Positions 7,536 through 15,570 of a stretch of 36,994 nt of DNA are shown here, piece by piece (position 1 is the first letter of the stretch; every line of letters starts with the position of its first letter). The DNA is taken from positions 22,177 to 59,170 of the forward strand of contig FR888195.1 of NCBI GenBank assembly GCA_000431775.1, given 5' to 3'. A program made the translations under genes and the position numbers. Source of the DNA: Clostridium sp. CAG:413 (GTDB lineage: Bacteria; Bacillota; Clostridia; Oscillospirales; Acutalibacteraceae). The notes under the pieces are model-generated. The model did not search any database and had not been told where the DNA came from. It worked only from the letters and a program-made list of their open reading frames with translations.

Positions 7536-9012
7536 ATGAAAAAAGTCATCAGCGTCCTGCTGGCGCTGGTATTGGCGTTCGGCGCTTGTGTGCCGGCGTT
7601 TGCCCATTCCGCACAGCAGGCAGGGGAGTGCAGCGACCTTCCCGTGGTAATAGTCAGAGGCATGGACTTTAACGGTCTGAGCATTGATTACGGCACCGAG
7701 CAGCAGCGCCCGGCGATCGCTCCTATAGACGCAAAGGGCGTTGTCGGCTGCCTTGTCAAAATGATCTACAAGGGAGTTATGAATTTCAGCTTCGACCCCG
7801 CCATGGATGTGCTTCTTGACTATGTCAATGAGATCATGGGCGGTCTTTCGATGAATCCCGACGGCTCGTCAATGTATAATGTCGGTTACAAGAAATACCC
7901 GCTCAGCGCAGATCACTATGCTCAGCGCAGATCACTATGAAGAGGTCATAACCGACGATCGCAACGAGACGGGTATCGCAAGAGCCTGCACCGAGACCTT
8001 TGCCGAGGGTCATACATATTATTTTTATTATGACTGGCGCATTGATCCGTGGGAGGTTGCCGATGATATCAACGAGACGGTAAACACCGCCATCAGAGAG
8101 ACCGGTCACGACAAGGTCAAGATAGTCTGCTCAAGCATGGGCGGCATTATGACTGTCGCTTACCTCACCAAATACGGCTACAGCAAGGTTGAGCGCTGTC
8201 TCTTTATGTCCTCCACCTTCTGCGGCGCTCAGGTCGCCTCGGATATGTTGACGGGCAAGGTCGAAATAACCCCCGACAACCTTTATAAATACGTTCTCTC
8301 CCTTGTAGGAGACAAGCCCGCAGCGGGCGTGTTTATCAAGGTTCTTAATAAGCTCGGCGCGTTCAAGGCTGTCACAAAACTGACCGATTTTATCATTGAT
8401 AATTATAAGGAAGAGGCTTACGAAAAGACCCTCACTCCGATATTCGGCTATATGCTGCCGCTTTGGGGTCTTGTGCAGCCGCAGGATTTTGGTGACGCTC
8501 TCGATTTCATATTCGGCGACAAACAAAAGGAGAATGCCGAATTCATCGCAAAGGCCGAGAGGCTTCAGCTTATGATGAAAAACAGGGATAAGCTCATCAA
8601 CGAGATGATAGATAACGGCGTAAAGATAGCTATTGTAGCGCATTACGATACGCCGCTTGCTCCCGTTTATGAAAGCGCAAACTTCAACGGCGACGGCGTG
8701 CTCGAGACTTATCAGATGTCCGGCTATGCGACAGTCGCAAAGTACGGCGAGACCCTCGGCGACGATTATGTGCCCGCCGACCCCAAGTATCTCTCACCCG
8801 ACAGAACCGTTGACCTCTCAACGGCGCTCTATCCCGAGTATACTTACATAATCAAGGGTGCTCCTCACGTTTCCTGCTCCTACGGCTCGGATATGAGCGG
8901 CTTCCTGATGTGGCTGCTCAGCTGCGACGGCGAATTCTATGCGGGCGTCAATGAGAAATACCCGCAGTTCATGGTCTCCGATAAGAACCAGACCCTCAGA
9001 GCATTTGACTGA
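7536..9012 (+). pseudogene. Secreted alpha/beta-hydrolase (lipase-like), frame broken by a 19-bp tandem duplication
   Basis: Two overlapping frames (7536-7940 and one continuing to 9012) are halves of one protein. The first has a signal peptide (MKKVISVLLALVLAFGA, cleavage near AFA) and an alpha/beta-hydrolase start (VVIVRGMDFNG, an oxyanion-type strand). The second carries the nucleophile elbow CSSMGG (a variant of GxSxG) and a late KGAPHVSCSYG that can supply the catalytic His. The break is an exact 19-bp direct repeat (7901-7919 and 7920-7938). Removing one copy rejoins the frames as PLSADHYEEV and gives a 485-aa protein. As written, translation stops after 134 residues. A terminator follows at 9035-9061. 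It may be a recent inactivation, a reversible slipped-strand switch or an assembly error. Substrate is unknown; acyl esters are plausible. Confidence 0.85.
7901..7939 (+). repeat. Exact 19-bp tandem duplication inside the hydrolase gene
   Basis: Two adjacent identical copies of a 19-bp unit (starting GCTCAGCGCA) occupy 7901-7919 and 7920-7938; the next base continues the period. Because 19 is not a multiple of 3, the second copy shifts the reading frame. Confidence 0.95.
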
Positions 9013-9034
9013 CAAAACAGAACACAAAAAATAT

Positions 9035-9061
9035 CGGGGCTTCCGTCTATCGGAAGCCCCG
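9035..9061. terminator. Bidirectional rho-independent terminator
   Basis: A perfect 11-bp stem (9035-9045 with 9051-9061) has a 5-nt loop. It is flanked by an A-rich left side, giving a U run for minus-strand transcripts, and a short T run on the right. It separates the hydrolase gene from the convergent M28 peptidase gene. Confidence 0.85.
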
Positions 9062-9081
9062 AGCTTTTGTCTGTTATGTGA

Positions 9082-10326
9082 TTACTGCTTTGCGCCGCCG
9101 TCGAATTTCTCAAGCACCTTGACGCTGACTGCGAAGCAGTTTGCGAGACCTTCAAGATTCATGTTGTCATATGTATCTCTGCGGGTGTGGTAGTAGTCCT
9201 CGAGCTTGTGGTTGAGGCCGGTGATGCCGGTTGCTCTAAAGCCTGCCTGTGCAAAGGCTGCGGAGTCGGTAGCGCCGCCGAGCGGGGGAACCCAGCCCTT
9301 CTTGCAGAATATGCCGAGCTCCTCGGCACACTCCATAAAGAGGTCGGAAACGTCCTTGTCAGCCTTGACGGTGCCGTTAAGGTCACGGTAGTTGGTCATG
9401 AGCTGCTTCGGATCGTGAATAGTATCGTAGGAATAAATAAAGGTAGGCACGTCGTCAAATTCGCCCTTGTGAGCCTCGCACCATGCCTTGGCGCCTCTGA
9501 GACCCGCTTCCTCGGAGCCGGAGAGGATAACGCCTATCTCTGTATTCTCAAACTCAATGCCTTCATCCTGAAGCGCCTTGAGGATAGCTATGCCCATGTA
9601 GCAGCCGGAGAGGTTGTCGTTTGCGCCGTCAACGACTCTGTGCTTATTCCACATGAAATAGAGACCGATGAGGAAGGGGACAAAGATAAGGCCGATAAGA
9701 GCGCAGGTGGTCATGGTGGATGATTCGTCGACTATCTTGGAGACAACGCCGAACTTGGCGCAGGCAATGATAGAAAGAACGAGATAATAGAGAGCGCCGA
9801 CGCCGCAGATGATGGCATGGCTCTCAAAGCCGACGCCGCCGAGCTTGTAGTTGACGGGCCATTCCCATGCTGCATCGGGGTGACCGTTGAAGATGATGCG
9901 GCGCTTGACTTCGCCCGTGCACTTCTTGATAGCGGTGACATTGTGACCGATCTTTTTGGGGAAGAGGAAGTCAACGAGCTTGATATATGCGCCGAACTGC
10001 ATCAGTGCAATAAAAAGGCCAAATACGATAAGGATAGCGGAGACTATGGGCAGACCGACAAAAAGCAGCACGATGGCAAGCAGCACGCTTGTCAGAGTGA
10101 TGTAAAGCCAGCCGTAGAATGAGCCGGGATGTTCCTCGAAGGATTCAACGTCCGCACGGTCGCAGCCGCAGTCCTTTTTAAGCACATCAGCCATGTAAAC
10201 GCAGGCCTGCTCCTCGCCCTTGGAGCCGGGGGCGCGCTTCTCAAAGTCCTTGCATATATGCGTGATTTCTTTGAGCATATACTTTGCGTATGTTTTTTTC
10301 TTGGCGATAATGTTACTCAGGTCCAT
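9082..10326 (-). CDS. Membrane-associated M28 family zinc peptidase
   Basis: This is a 414-aa protein with a good Shine-Dalgarno (GGAG) before the ATG at 10326. The M28 aminopeptidase metal ligands are all recognisable: GHPD (His149, Asp151), GANDNLSG (Asp237), SGSEEAG (catalytic Glu272, metal Glu273), YSYDTIHD (Asp301) and a late NHKLEDYYHTRRDTYDN (His380). The peptidase core is interrupted by about four hydrophobic segments, roughly at residues 73-92, 93-115, 168-190 and 206-226. The enzyme is therefore probably membrane-embedded rather than soluble, and the side on which the active site lies is unclear. Substrates would be peptides with free N-termini if it behaves like known M28 enzymes. 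The gene stands alone with its own promoter (10374-10401) and shares the terminator at 9035-9061. Confidence 0.87.
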   Translation of the reverse strand: MDLSNIIAKKKTYAKYMLKEITHICKDFEKRAPGSKGEEQACVYMADVLKKDCGCDRADVESFEEHPGSFYGWLYITLTSVLLAIVLLFVGLPIVSAILIVFGLFIALMQFGAYIKLVDFLFPKKIGHNVTAIKKCTGEVKRRIIFNGHPDAAWEWPVNYKLGGVGFESHAIICGVGALYYLVLSIIACAKFGVVSKIVDESSTMTTCALIGLIFVPFLIGLYFMWNKHRVVDGANDNLSGCYMGIAILKALQDEGIEFENTEIGVILSGSEEAGLRGAKAWCEAHKGEFDDVPTFIYSYDTIHDPKQLMTNYRDLNGTVKADKDVSDLFMECAEELGIFCKKGWVPPLGGATDSAAFAQAGFRATGITGLNHKLEDYYHTRRDTYDNMNLEGLANCFAVSVKVLEKFDGGAKQ

Positions 10327-10373
10327 TTCTTTTTCTCCTTCACAGATTATTTGGGGAATGCAATACAGTTTTT

Positions 10374-10401
10374 ATTATAAAGCATTAATAAAAAATTGCA
10401 A
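10374..10401 (-). promoter_or_regulatory. Promoter of the M28 peptidase gene
   Basis: On the minus strand TTGCAA (10396-10401) and TATAAT (10374-10379) are separated by 16 nt, about 48 nt upstream of the start codon. Confidence 0.65.
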
Positions 10402-10472
10402 GCAAAATTTAATATTTTATTAACATTCCCGAAGATTTTGTCCGAACTTGGTGAAATCTTTGGCTTTTGCGA

Positions 10473-10501
10473 TTGATTTTTGCGCCGCAGAGTATTATAA
10501 T
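10473..10501 (+). promoter_or_regulatory. Promoter of the frameshifted secreted-protein gene
   Basis: TTGATT (10473-10478) and TATAAT (10496-10501) are 17 nt apart, about 39 nt upstream of the ATG at 10540. Confidence 0.6.
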
Positions 10502-10539
10502 CGGTCTATATAATGTATTAGCGTGCGAAAGAGGTAGTT

Positions 10540-11059
10540 ATGAATATTATCAAAACCGTTTTCAAACCCCTTTGCGCAGCTTTAAGCGCCGTTGCTCTGT
10601 TTATATCTGCCGTTTCCGGGCTTTTTGCTGGCACAGGCAAGGCGGTTTTCACCCTCGACGCATCTGCGCTCGGCGATGAATTGCCGAATGTAGCCGACAA
10701 TGTTAGAGAATTGAAGATTTAGGATAAATGTACCGCAGCTCGAAGGCAAAACCGTGACCGTCACCGAATACCTTGTCAATGACGATTGCAATTTCTTTGA
10801 CGAATGGTGCGCCGACAGGGTAAAATACAATATCACCGATGACTGCTTCTCATGGTCGCCCGACGACCCTGTTTTGGAGTCAAAGACCACCCTTTCAGCG
10901 GAGTGGGCAAGGGAGCTTTACTTTATCCGGCTGCGTGACGGCTATGTCAAGTCCGCCGGACTTATCCCCGTTACACGCACCGCCGAAGTGAAAGACGGGG
11001 TGCTCGATTTAGAGTACACTCTCGGCGCAAGCAACGTCCTTTTCCTCGAAATAAAATGA
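10540..11059 (+). pseudogene. Small secreted protein with a frameshift; C-terminus resembles a GH39-type glycosidase tail
   Basis: The first frame (10540-10722) encodes a signal peptide (SAVALFISAVSGLFAG) and then about 30 residues ending NVRELKI-stop. The second frame is open from just after a TGA at about 10714 and runs to 11059, beginning RFRINVPQLEGKTVTVTEY. The two join smoothly as RELKFRINVPQLEG if one base near 10716-10720 is removed, so this is very probably one gene of about 172 codons with a single-base indel. The second half (EYLVNDDCNFFDEWCADR, then a beta-rich end LDLEYTLGASNVLFLEIK) recalls the C-terminal beta domain of GH39-like enzymes, with no catalytic barrel. It may be an internally deleted and now decaying secreted glycosidase. 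The family link is weak. Promoter (10473-10501) and terminator (11065-11096) are intact. Confidence 0.65.
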
Positions 11060-11064
11060 ACACG

Positions 11065-11096
11065 GCCGGAGCGGTGAAAGAGCCGCCCGGCTTTTT
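11065..11096 (+). terminator. Rho-independent terminator
   Basis: The GCCGG (11065-11069) and GCGG (11071-11074) arms pair with CCGC (11083-11086) and CCGGC (11087-11091), with one bulged A and an 8-nt loop. TTTTT follows directly. Confidence 0.85.
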
Positions 11097-11174
11097 GAGC
11101 GTTTTTCTGTTAAAAAACGGTATAAAAATTCAAAAAGGTCAAAAAAAGTTTTAAAACAAAAAATCAGAGAAAAA

Positions 11175-11209
11175 ACGAGATATAACGAGCATTTACGAGT
11201 TGGAATGAG
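11175..11209 (+). repeat. Four helically phased pentamers upstream of the pot promoter
   Basis: ACGAG occurs at 11175, 11185 and 11195, and ATGAG at 11205: four direct repeats with exactly 10-bp spacing. They end 59 bp before the -35 box of the polyamine transporter promoter. This arrangement could be an activator site or curved upstream DNA. Confidence 0.6.
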
Positions 11210-11268
11210 AAAAATATTTGAATTTTTTTGCTCCCAACTACTTTTTCACGGTTCTGATAAAAAAATTG

Positions 11269-11297
11269 TTGACATTTGCAGATTTTTGCACTATATT
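11269..11297 (+). promoter_or_regulatory. Strong sigma-A promoter of potABCD
   Basis: A perfect TTGACA (11269-11274) is followed after 17 nt by TATATT (11292-11297), in an AT-rich context about 47 nt upstream of the potA start. Confidence 0.85.
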
Positions 11298-11343
11298 TTA
11301 TTTTAATAATTCGCCTGTACCACGGCAGAGAGGGGCTGCATAA

Positions 11344-12483
11344 TTGAAAAAAAACGTTATTATTGATCTGAAAAACATCTCCGTCACATTCGGGGATAAT
11401 CAGGTGCTCAAAAATCTCAATCTGTATATCCGCGATAAGGAGTTTATAACTCTGCTCGGTCCCTCGGGCTGCGGTAAGACGACCACCCTGCGTATAATCG
11501 CCGGATTCATTGAGCCGGACGAGGGTGAAGTGATTTTTGAAGACAAGTTAATTAATGGTGTACCGCCTCACAAAAGGCAGGTTAACACCATTTTTCAGCG
11601 TTACGCGCTTTTCCCTCACCTCAATGTTTATGAGAATGTTGCGTTCGGTCTGCGTATAAAAAAGCTGCCTGAGAAGCAGATAAAGGAGACTGTCGAGGAG
11701 ATGCTGGCTCTTGTCAACCTCAAGGGCTTTAATAAGCGTAACATAAATTCGCTCTCGGGCGGCCAGCAGCAGCGAGTCGCCATTGCGAGGGCGCTTGCGG
11801 TAAAGCCCAGGGTGCTGCTGCTCGACGAGCCTCTCGGCGCTCTCGACCTTAAACTGCGTAAGGATATGCAGGTGGAGCTGAAGAATATCCAGCAGCGCCT
11901 CGGCATCACCTTTATTTACGTTACCCACGATCAGGAGGAGGCCCTCTCGATGTCCGATACCGTCGTTGTTATGGACAGCGGCGTTATCCAGCAGATAGGC
12001 ACTCCGCTCGATATATATAACGAGCCGAAGAACGCTTTTGTTGCCGATTTCATCGGCGAGAGCAATATCCTTGACGGTATTATGCTTGACGACTGCCTTG
12101 TTGAATTCTCGGGCCACCGCTTTGAGTGCCTTGACAAGGGCTTCGCCAAGAACGAGGCCTGTGACGTGGTCGTGCGCCCCGAGGATGTGGACGTTGTGCA
12201 GCCCGATAAAGGTATGCTCTGCGGCGTTGTGACTTCCGTCACATTTAAGGGTGTCCACTTTGAGATAATCGTTGATATCGGCGGCTTCAAGTGGATGATA
12301 CAGACCACCGATTATCAGGCCGAGGGCAGCAGGATAGGCCTCTTTATCGAGCCTGACGCGATACATATTATGAAGAAATCCGAATACTCGGGTATGTACG
12401 GCGACTACAGCTCGTTCAGTGAAGAATTCGACGAGCTTTCAAACGCGGAGCTTCCCGAGGACGAGGAGGAGGTCGAGGAATGA
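11344..12483 (+). CDS. potA: Spermidine/putrescine ABC transporter ATP-binding protein
   Basis: This 379-aa ATPase starts at a TTG (11344) with AGAGGGG about 9 nt upstream. The nucleotide-binding domain is complete: Walker [10 protein letters not shown], a Q-loop in [10 protein letters not shown], signature [15 protein letters not shown], Walker [12 protein letters not shown] and the H-loop in [12 protein letters not shown]-terminal TOBE-type regulatory domain follows (about 285-365), ending in an acidic tail (EDEEEVEE). It energises polyamine import at the inner face of the membrane. The last 4 bp (ATGA) overlap potB, so translation is coupled. Assignment as polyamine rather than iron or another substrate rests on the whole four-gene set and on the PotD-like binding protein. 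Confidence 0.93.
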   Translation: MKKNVIIDLKNISVTFGDNQVLKNLNLYIRDKEFITLLGPSGCGKTTTLRIIAGFIEPDEGEVIFEDKLINGVPPHKRQVNTIFQRYALFPHLNVYENVAFGLRIKKLPEKQIKETVEEMLALVNLKGFNKRNINSLSGGQQQRVAIARALAVKPRVLLLDEPLGALDLKLRKDMQVELKNIQQRLGITFIYVTHDQEEALSMSDTVVVMDSGVIQQIGTPLDIYNEPKNAFVADFIGESNILDGIMLDDCLVEFSGHRFECLDKGFAKNEACDVVVRPEDVDVVQPDKGMLCGVVTSVTFKGVHFEIIVDIGGFKWMIQTTDYQAEGSRIGLFIEPDAIHIMKKSEYSGMYGDYSSFSEEFDELSNAELPEDEEEVEE

Positions 12484-13304
12484 GCGGCCGTTCTTCTCTC
12501 AGGGCGAAGCTGATATCCTCGCCGTATGTGGTTTGGTCGGCGCTGTTTATCGTCGCCCCGCTTATATTCGTTGTCTATTATTCGTTTACAAACCCGAGCG
12601 GTGATTTCACCCTCGACAATATCTCGGCGCTGAGCAAGTATGCGCCAACATTTTTGCGCTCTATCTGGTTCGGCATAGTCGCCACAGTCATATGCCTGCT
12701 GATAGCGTTCCCGCTCGCCTATATCATCTCACAAAAGACCGAGAAGGTGCAGCGCACGCTTGTTATGCTTGTCATGCTGCCGATGTGGATGAGCTTCCTC
12801 ATCAGGACCTATTCATGGATGGCGCTTTTGCAGGATACAGGTATCATCAATTCGTTCCTCGCAAAACTCGGCATTGACCCGATACATATGATAAACACCT
12901 CTGGCGCCGTCATACTCGGCATGGTCTATAATTTCCTGCCGTATATGATAATGCCTATTTATTCCGTTATGGCGAAGCTCGACTACAGCATGGTCGAGGC
13001 GGCGCAGGATCTCGGCGGCAACAGGCTCACCGTTATAAAGCGCTGCATAATCCCGATGAGTATGCCCGGCGTTATCTCGGGCATCACCATGGTCTTTGTT
13101 CCGTCGGTCAGCACCTTCTATATCTCGCAGAAGCTCGGCGGCGGCTCCTTTGACCTCATCGGCGATGTTATCGAGCGCCAGTTCCAACAGTCTTATAACT
13201 ATAACCTCGGCGCCTCGCTCTCGCTGGTGCTGATGGTGCTTATCCTTATCTGCATGGCGGTCATGAACCGCTTCAGCGGCGACGAGGAGGGGATGGTAAT
13301 ATGA
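12480..13304 (+). CDS. potB: Spermidine/putrescine ABC transporter permease
   Basis: This 274-aa integral membrane protein overlaps potA and potC by ATGA at both ends. About six transmembrane segments are visible, the first at residues 16-36 ([20 protein letters not shown]). The cytoplasmic EAA loop that contacts the ATPase reads [20 protein letters not shown]. The PotB/HydC hallmark [18 protein letters not shown], found in polyamine-type permeases, is present. It forms half of the translocation channel together with PotC. Confidence 0.93.
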   Translation: MSGRSSLRAKLISSPYVVWSALFIVAPLIFVVYYSFTNPSGDFTLDNISALSKYAPTFLRSIWFGIVATVICLLIAFPLAYIISQKTEKVQRTLVMLVMLPMWMSFLIRTYSWMALLQDTGIINSFLAKLGIDPIHMINTSGAVILGMVYNFLPYMIMPIYSVMAKLDYSMVEAAQDLGGNRLTVIKRCIIPMSMPGVISGITMVFVPSVSTFYISQKLGGGSFDLIGDVIERQFQQSYNYNLGASLSLVLMVLILICMAVMNRFSGDEEGMVI

Positions 13305-14107
13305 AAACTGCGTCCAAGATCTATGCGGCGCTCGTGTTCCTTTTCCTCTATGCGCCAATTATCGTTCTGATCATCTTTTCGTTCAATTCCTCAAGCAGCA
13401 CGAGCGTATTCAGCGGCTTCTCACTCAGATGGTATGAGTCGCTATTCCAGGATAAAGCGACTTTGCGCGCGTTCTACAACACCATTATCCTTGCCGTCAC
13501 ATCGTCTGTCATTGCGACGGTGCTCGGCACGGCGGCAGCCGTCGGCATCAATAAATACAAAAAAGGCTTCATGCGCTCATCCGTCATGGCCGTCACCAAT
13601 ATTCCGATGATGAATCCCGAGATAGTGACGGGCATCTCGATGATGCTGCTCTTTGTGTTTGTCGGCAGACTGGTCAATTCGGAGGCCGTCCTCGGTTTTG
13701 GCACGCTGCTGATAGCCCATGTCACATTCGGCCTGCCTTATATTATCCTCACCGTGCTGCCGAAGCTGCGTCAAACGGATAAAAACCTTGCGGAGGCGGC
13801 GCAGGATCTCGGCTGCCGACCCGCTCAGGCGTTCTTCAAGGTCGTACTGCCATCGATAATGCCCGGCATCATCACCGGCATGATAATGGCTTTCACGCTC
13901 TCGCTCGATGACTTTATCATCAGCTATTTTACCTGCGGTCCGGGCTTCCAGACCCTGCCGATAGCTATATTCGCGATGACCAAGAAGCGCGTAAAGCCCG
14001 ATATGTACGCTCTCTCCGCCCTTATTTTCGTGAGCATCCTTGTGCTGCTCATCCTTTATAATTTTGCGCAGCAAAAGAGCGACGAAAAAACAAAAAGCAA
14101 GAAATAA
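13301..14107 (+). CDS. potC: Spermidine/putrescine ABC transporter permease
   Basis: This 268-aa permease starts at the ATG within the ATGA overlap with potB. It has about six transmembrane helices (for example residues 8-28, LVFLFLYAPIIVLIIFSFNSS) and an EAA loop EAAQDLGCRPAQAFFKVVLP. A TLSLDDFIISYF segment, well conserved in PotC, follows. The C-terminus is basic and lysine-rich. With PotB and PotA it makes the membrane core of the importer; the binding protein gene follows after 26 nt. Confidence 0.93.
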   Translation: MKTASKIYAALVFLFLYAPIIVLIIFSFNSSSSTSVFSGFSLRWYESLFQDKATLRAFYNTIILAVTSSVIATVLGTAAAVGINKYKKGFMRSSVMAVTNIPMMNPEIVTGISMMLLFVFVGRLVNSEAVLGFGTLLIAHVTFGLPYIILTVLPKLRQTDKNLAEAAQDLGCRPAQAFFKVVLPSIMPGIITGMIMAFTLSLDDFIISYFTCGPGFQTLPIAIFAMTKKRVKPDMYALSALIFVSILVLLILYNFAQQKSDEKTKSKK

Positions 14108-14133
14108 ATCTATCTGAAAGGAGCGGCAAAACA

Positions 14134-15402
14134 GTGAAAAAATTCTTTGCCATTCTTTTGGCGTGTGCTTTGGCGTTCGTACCCTGCACGGCGGCCTTTG
14201 CGGCGCAGCAGAGCGATATCGACGCCCTCAGAGGCACCAAGCTCTATGTTTATAACTGGGGCGAATATATCTCCGACGGTGCGGACGGTACTCTCGATAT
14301 CAATGCCGAGTTCGAGAAGAAATACGGCATCGAGGTCGTTTACGACACCTACGACAATAACGAGGTCATGTATTCCAAGCTAAAGGGCGGCGGGATCGCC
14401 TACGATATCGTTATACCCTCCGACTATATGGTAGAGCGTATGATAAGCGAAGGTATGCTTGAGAAGATCGACTTCGACAATATCCCGAATTTCAAGTATA
14501 TCCCCGACAAATACCGCAACCTCGGTTACGACCCGACCAACGAGTATTCCGTGCCCTATACCGTCAGCTATATCGGCCTTATCTATAATACCACCATGGT
14601 TGAGGAAGCCCCCGATAGCTGGACTGCGCTTTGGGACGAGAGATATTCGGGCAAAATTCTTATGATCAATAACCCGAGGGATGCCTTTGCCATCGCTCAG
14701 AGTATTCTCGGCATGGATTATAACACCGACGCCCCTGCCGCTTGGCGGACTGCCGCCGAGCTTCTCAAGGAGCAGAAAAGGGTCAACCCCAACTACGTCA
14801 ACGACGAGGTCTTTCTCAAAATGGAGTCGGGCGAGGCTGCGCTTGCACCTTATTTTGTCGGCGATTATCTCACCATGAAGGAGAATAACCCCGACCTTGC
14901 CTTCGTTTACCCCAAGGAGGGCGTCAACTACTTTTTTGACTCCGCCTGCATCCTCAAAGGCTCAAAGAATAAGCTCGCCGCAGAGCTGTATATCAACTTC
15001 CTGCTCGAGCCTGATGTAGCCCTTGCAAACGCCGAATATATCTGCTACGGCAGCCCGCACAGCGAGGTGTATAATAACCCCGATTATACCTATTATCACG
15101 ATGAAACGCTCTATCCCGAGGAGGGGAGCGTCAAGACTCAGCTTTTCAGGAATCTGCCCGCGGAGACGCTGGCTCTTATGAGCTCGCTTTGGGATGACGT
15201 CAAAAATTATATCCCGTCCGGAGTTTCGTCCAACTCGTTCTTCTTCGGCGGCACAGATACCGCAGCCGAGCCAAACGTCGACGGCGAAAAAATGACCGAG
15301 GAGACCGTCAAATACGCTGTCTGCATCGGCGTTTTCGTGCTCATCTGCCTTGCCTATGTGATTTTCAGGTACGCAAGGAAAAAATACAGAGAAAAAGTAT
15401 AA
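14134..15402 (+). CDS. potD: Spermidine/putrescine-binding protein with C-terminal membrane anchor
   Basis: This 422-aa extracytoplasmic binding protein begins at GTG 14134 behind AAAGGAG. The N-terminus is a signal peptide (KKFFAILLACALAF, cleavage near AFA). No canonical lipobox is present; a Cys occurs as FVPC. The mature part starts with LYVYNWGEYIS, the standard PotD/PotF opening, and carries YDIVIPSDYMVERM and VPYTVSYIGLIYN as in family 1 polyamine-binding proteins. Unusually, the chain ends with a transmembrane helix (about residues 393-413, YAVCIGVFVLICLAYVIFRY) and a basic tail. The protein thus appears to be tethered by its C-terminus instead of a lipid. A terminator follows at 15411-15442. 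Confidence 0.92.
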   Translation: MKKFFAILLACALAFVPCTAAFAAQQSDIDALRGTKLYVYNWGEYISDGADGTLDINAEFEKKYGIEVVYDTYDNNEVMYSKLKGGGIAYDIVIPSDYMVERMISEGMLEKIDFDNIPNFKYIPDKYRNLGYDPTNEYSVPYTVSYIGLIYNTTMVEEAPDSWTALWDERYSGKILMINNPRDAFAIAQSILGMDYNTDAPAAWRTAAELLKEQKRVNPNYVNDEVFLKMESGEAALAPYFVGDYLTMKENNPDLAFVYPKEGVNYFFDSACILKGSKNKLAAELYINFLLEPDVALANAEYICYGSPHSEVYNNPDYTYYHDETLYPEEGSVKTQLFRNLPAETLALMSSLWDDVKNYIPSGVSSNSFFFGGTDTAAEPNVDGEKMTEETVKYAVCIGVFVLICLAYVIFRYARKKYREKV

Positions 15403-15410
15403 TTAATGCT

Positions 15411-15442
15411 GCCGCATCGTTCAAACGGTGCGGCGGTTTTTT
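15411..15442 (+). terminator. Rho-independent terminator of potABCD
   Basis: A 10-bp stem (15411-15420 with 15425-15434, one G-T pair) with a TCAA loop is followed by GG and a T6 run. Confidence 0.88.
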
Positions 15443-15492
15443 CAATATTGCGGATACATAAAAAATTTACAGAATATTAACCATAATCACAG

Positions 15493-15525
15493 TTGACGGT
15501 TTGACGATAATATTATATAATATTA
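15493..15525 (+). promoter_or_regulatory. Promoter of the lon operon with an overlapping palindrome
   Basis: TTGACG (15493-15498) and a perfect TATAAT (15516-15521) are 17 nt apart. A perfect 18-bp AT-only palindrome (15508-15525) covers the -10 box. A second TTGACG (15501) and TATAAT (15529) are 22 nt apart and are not a standard pair. No CIRCE or CtsR heat-shock operator is visible. Confidence 0.65.
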
Positions 15526-15570
15526 CACTATAATGGAATAATCGGTCAGTGTATCCGAAAAGGAGAAGTT

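Noticed and set aside
11548..12366. Minus-strand open frame of 272 codons opposite potA
   Set aside because: potA has every ABC motif in the sense direction; the antisense frame has no start signal or family features.
15443..15570. CIRCE or CtsR heat-shock operator before lon
   Set aside because: Neither TTAGCACTC-N9-GAGTGCTAA nor tandem GGTCAAA boxes are present.
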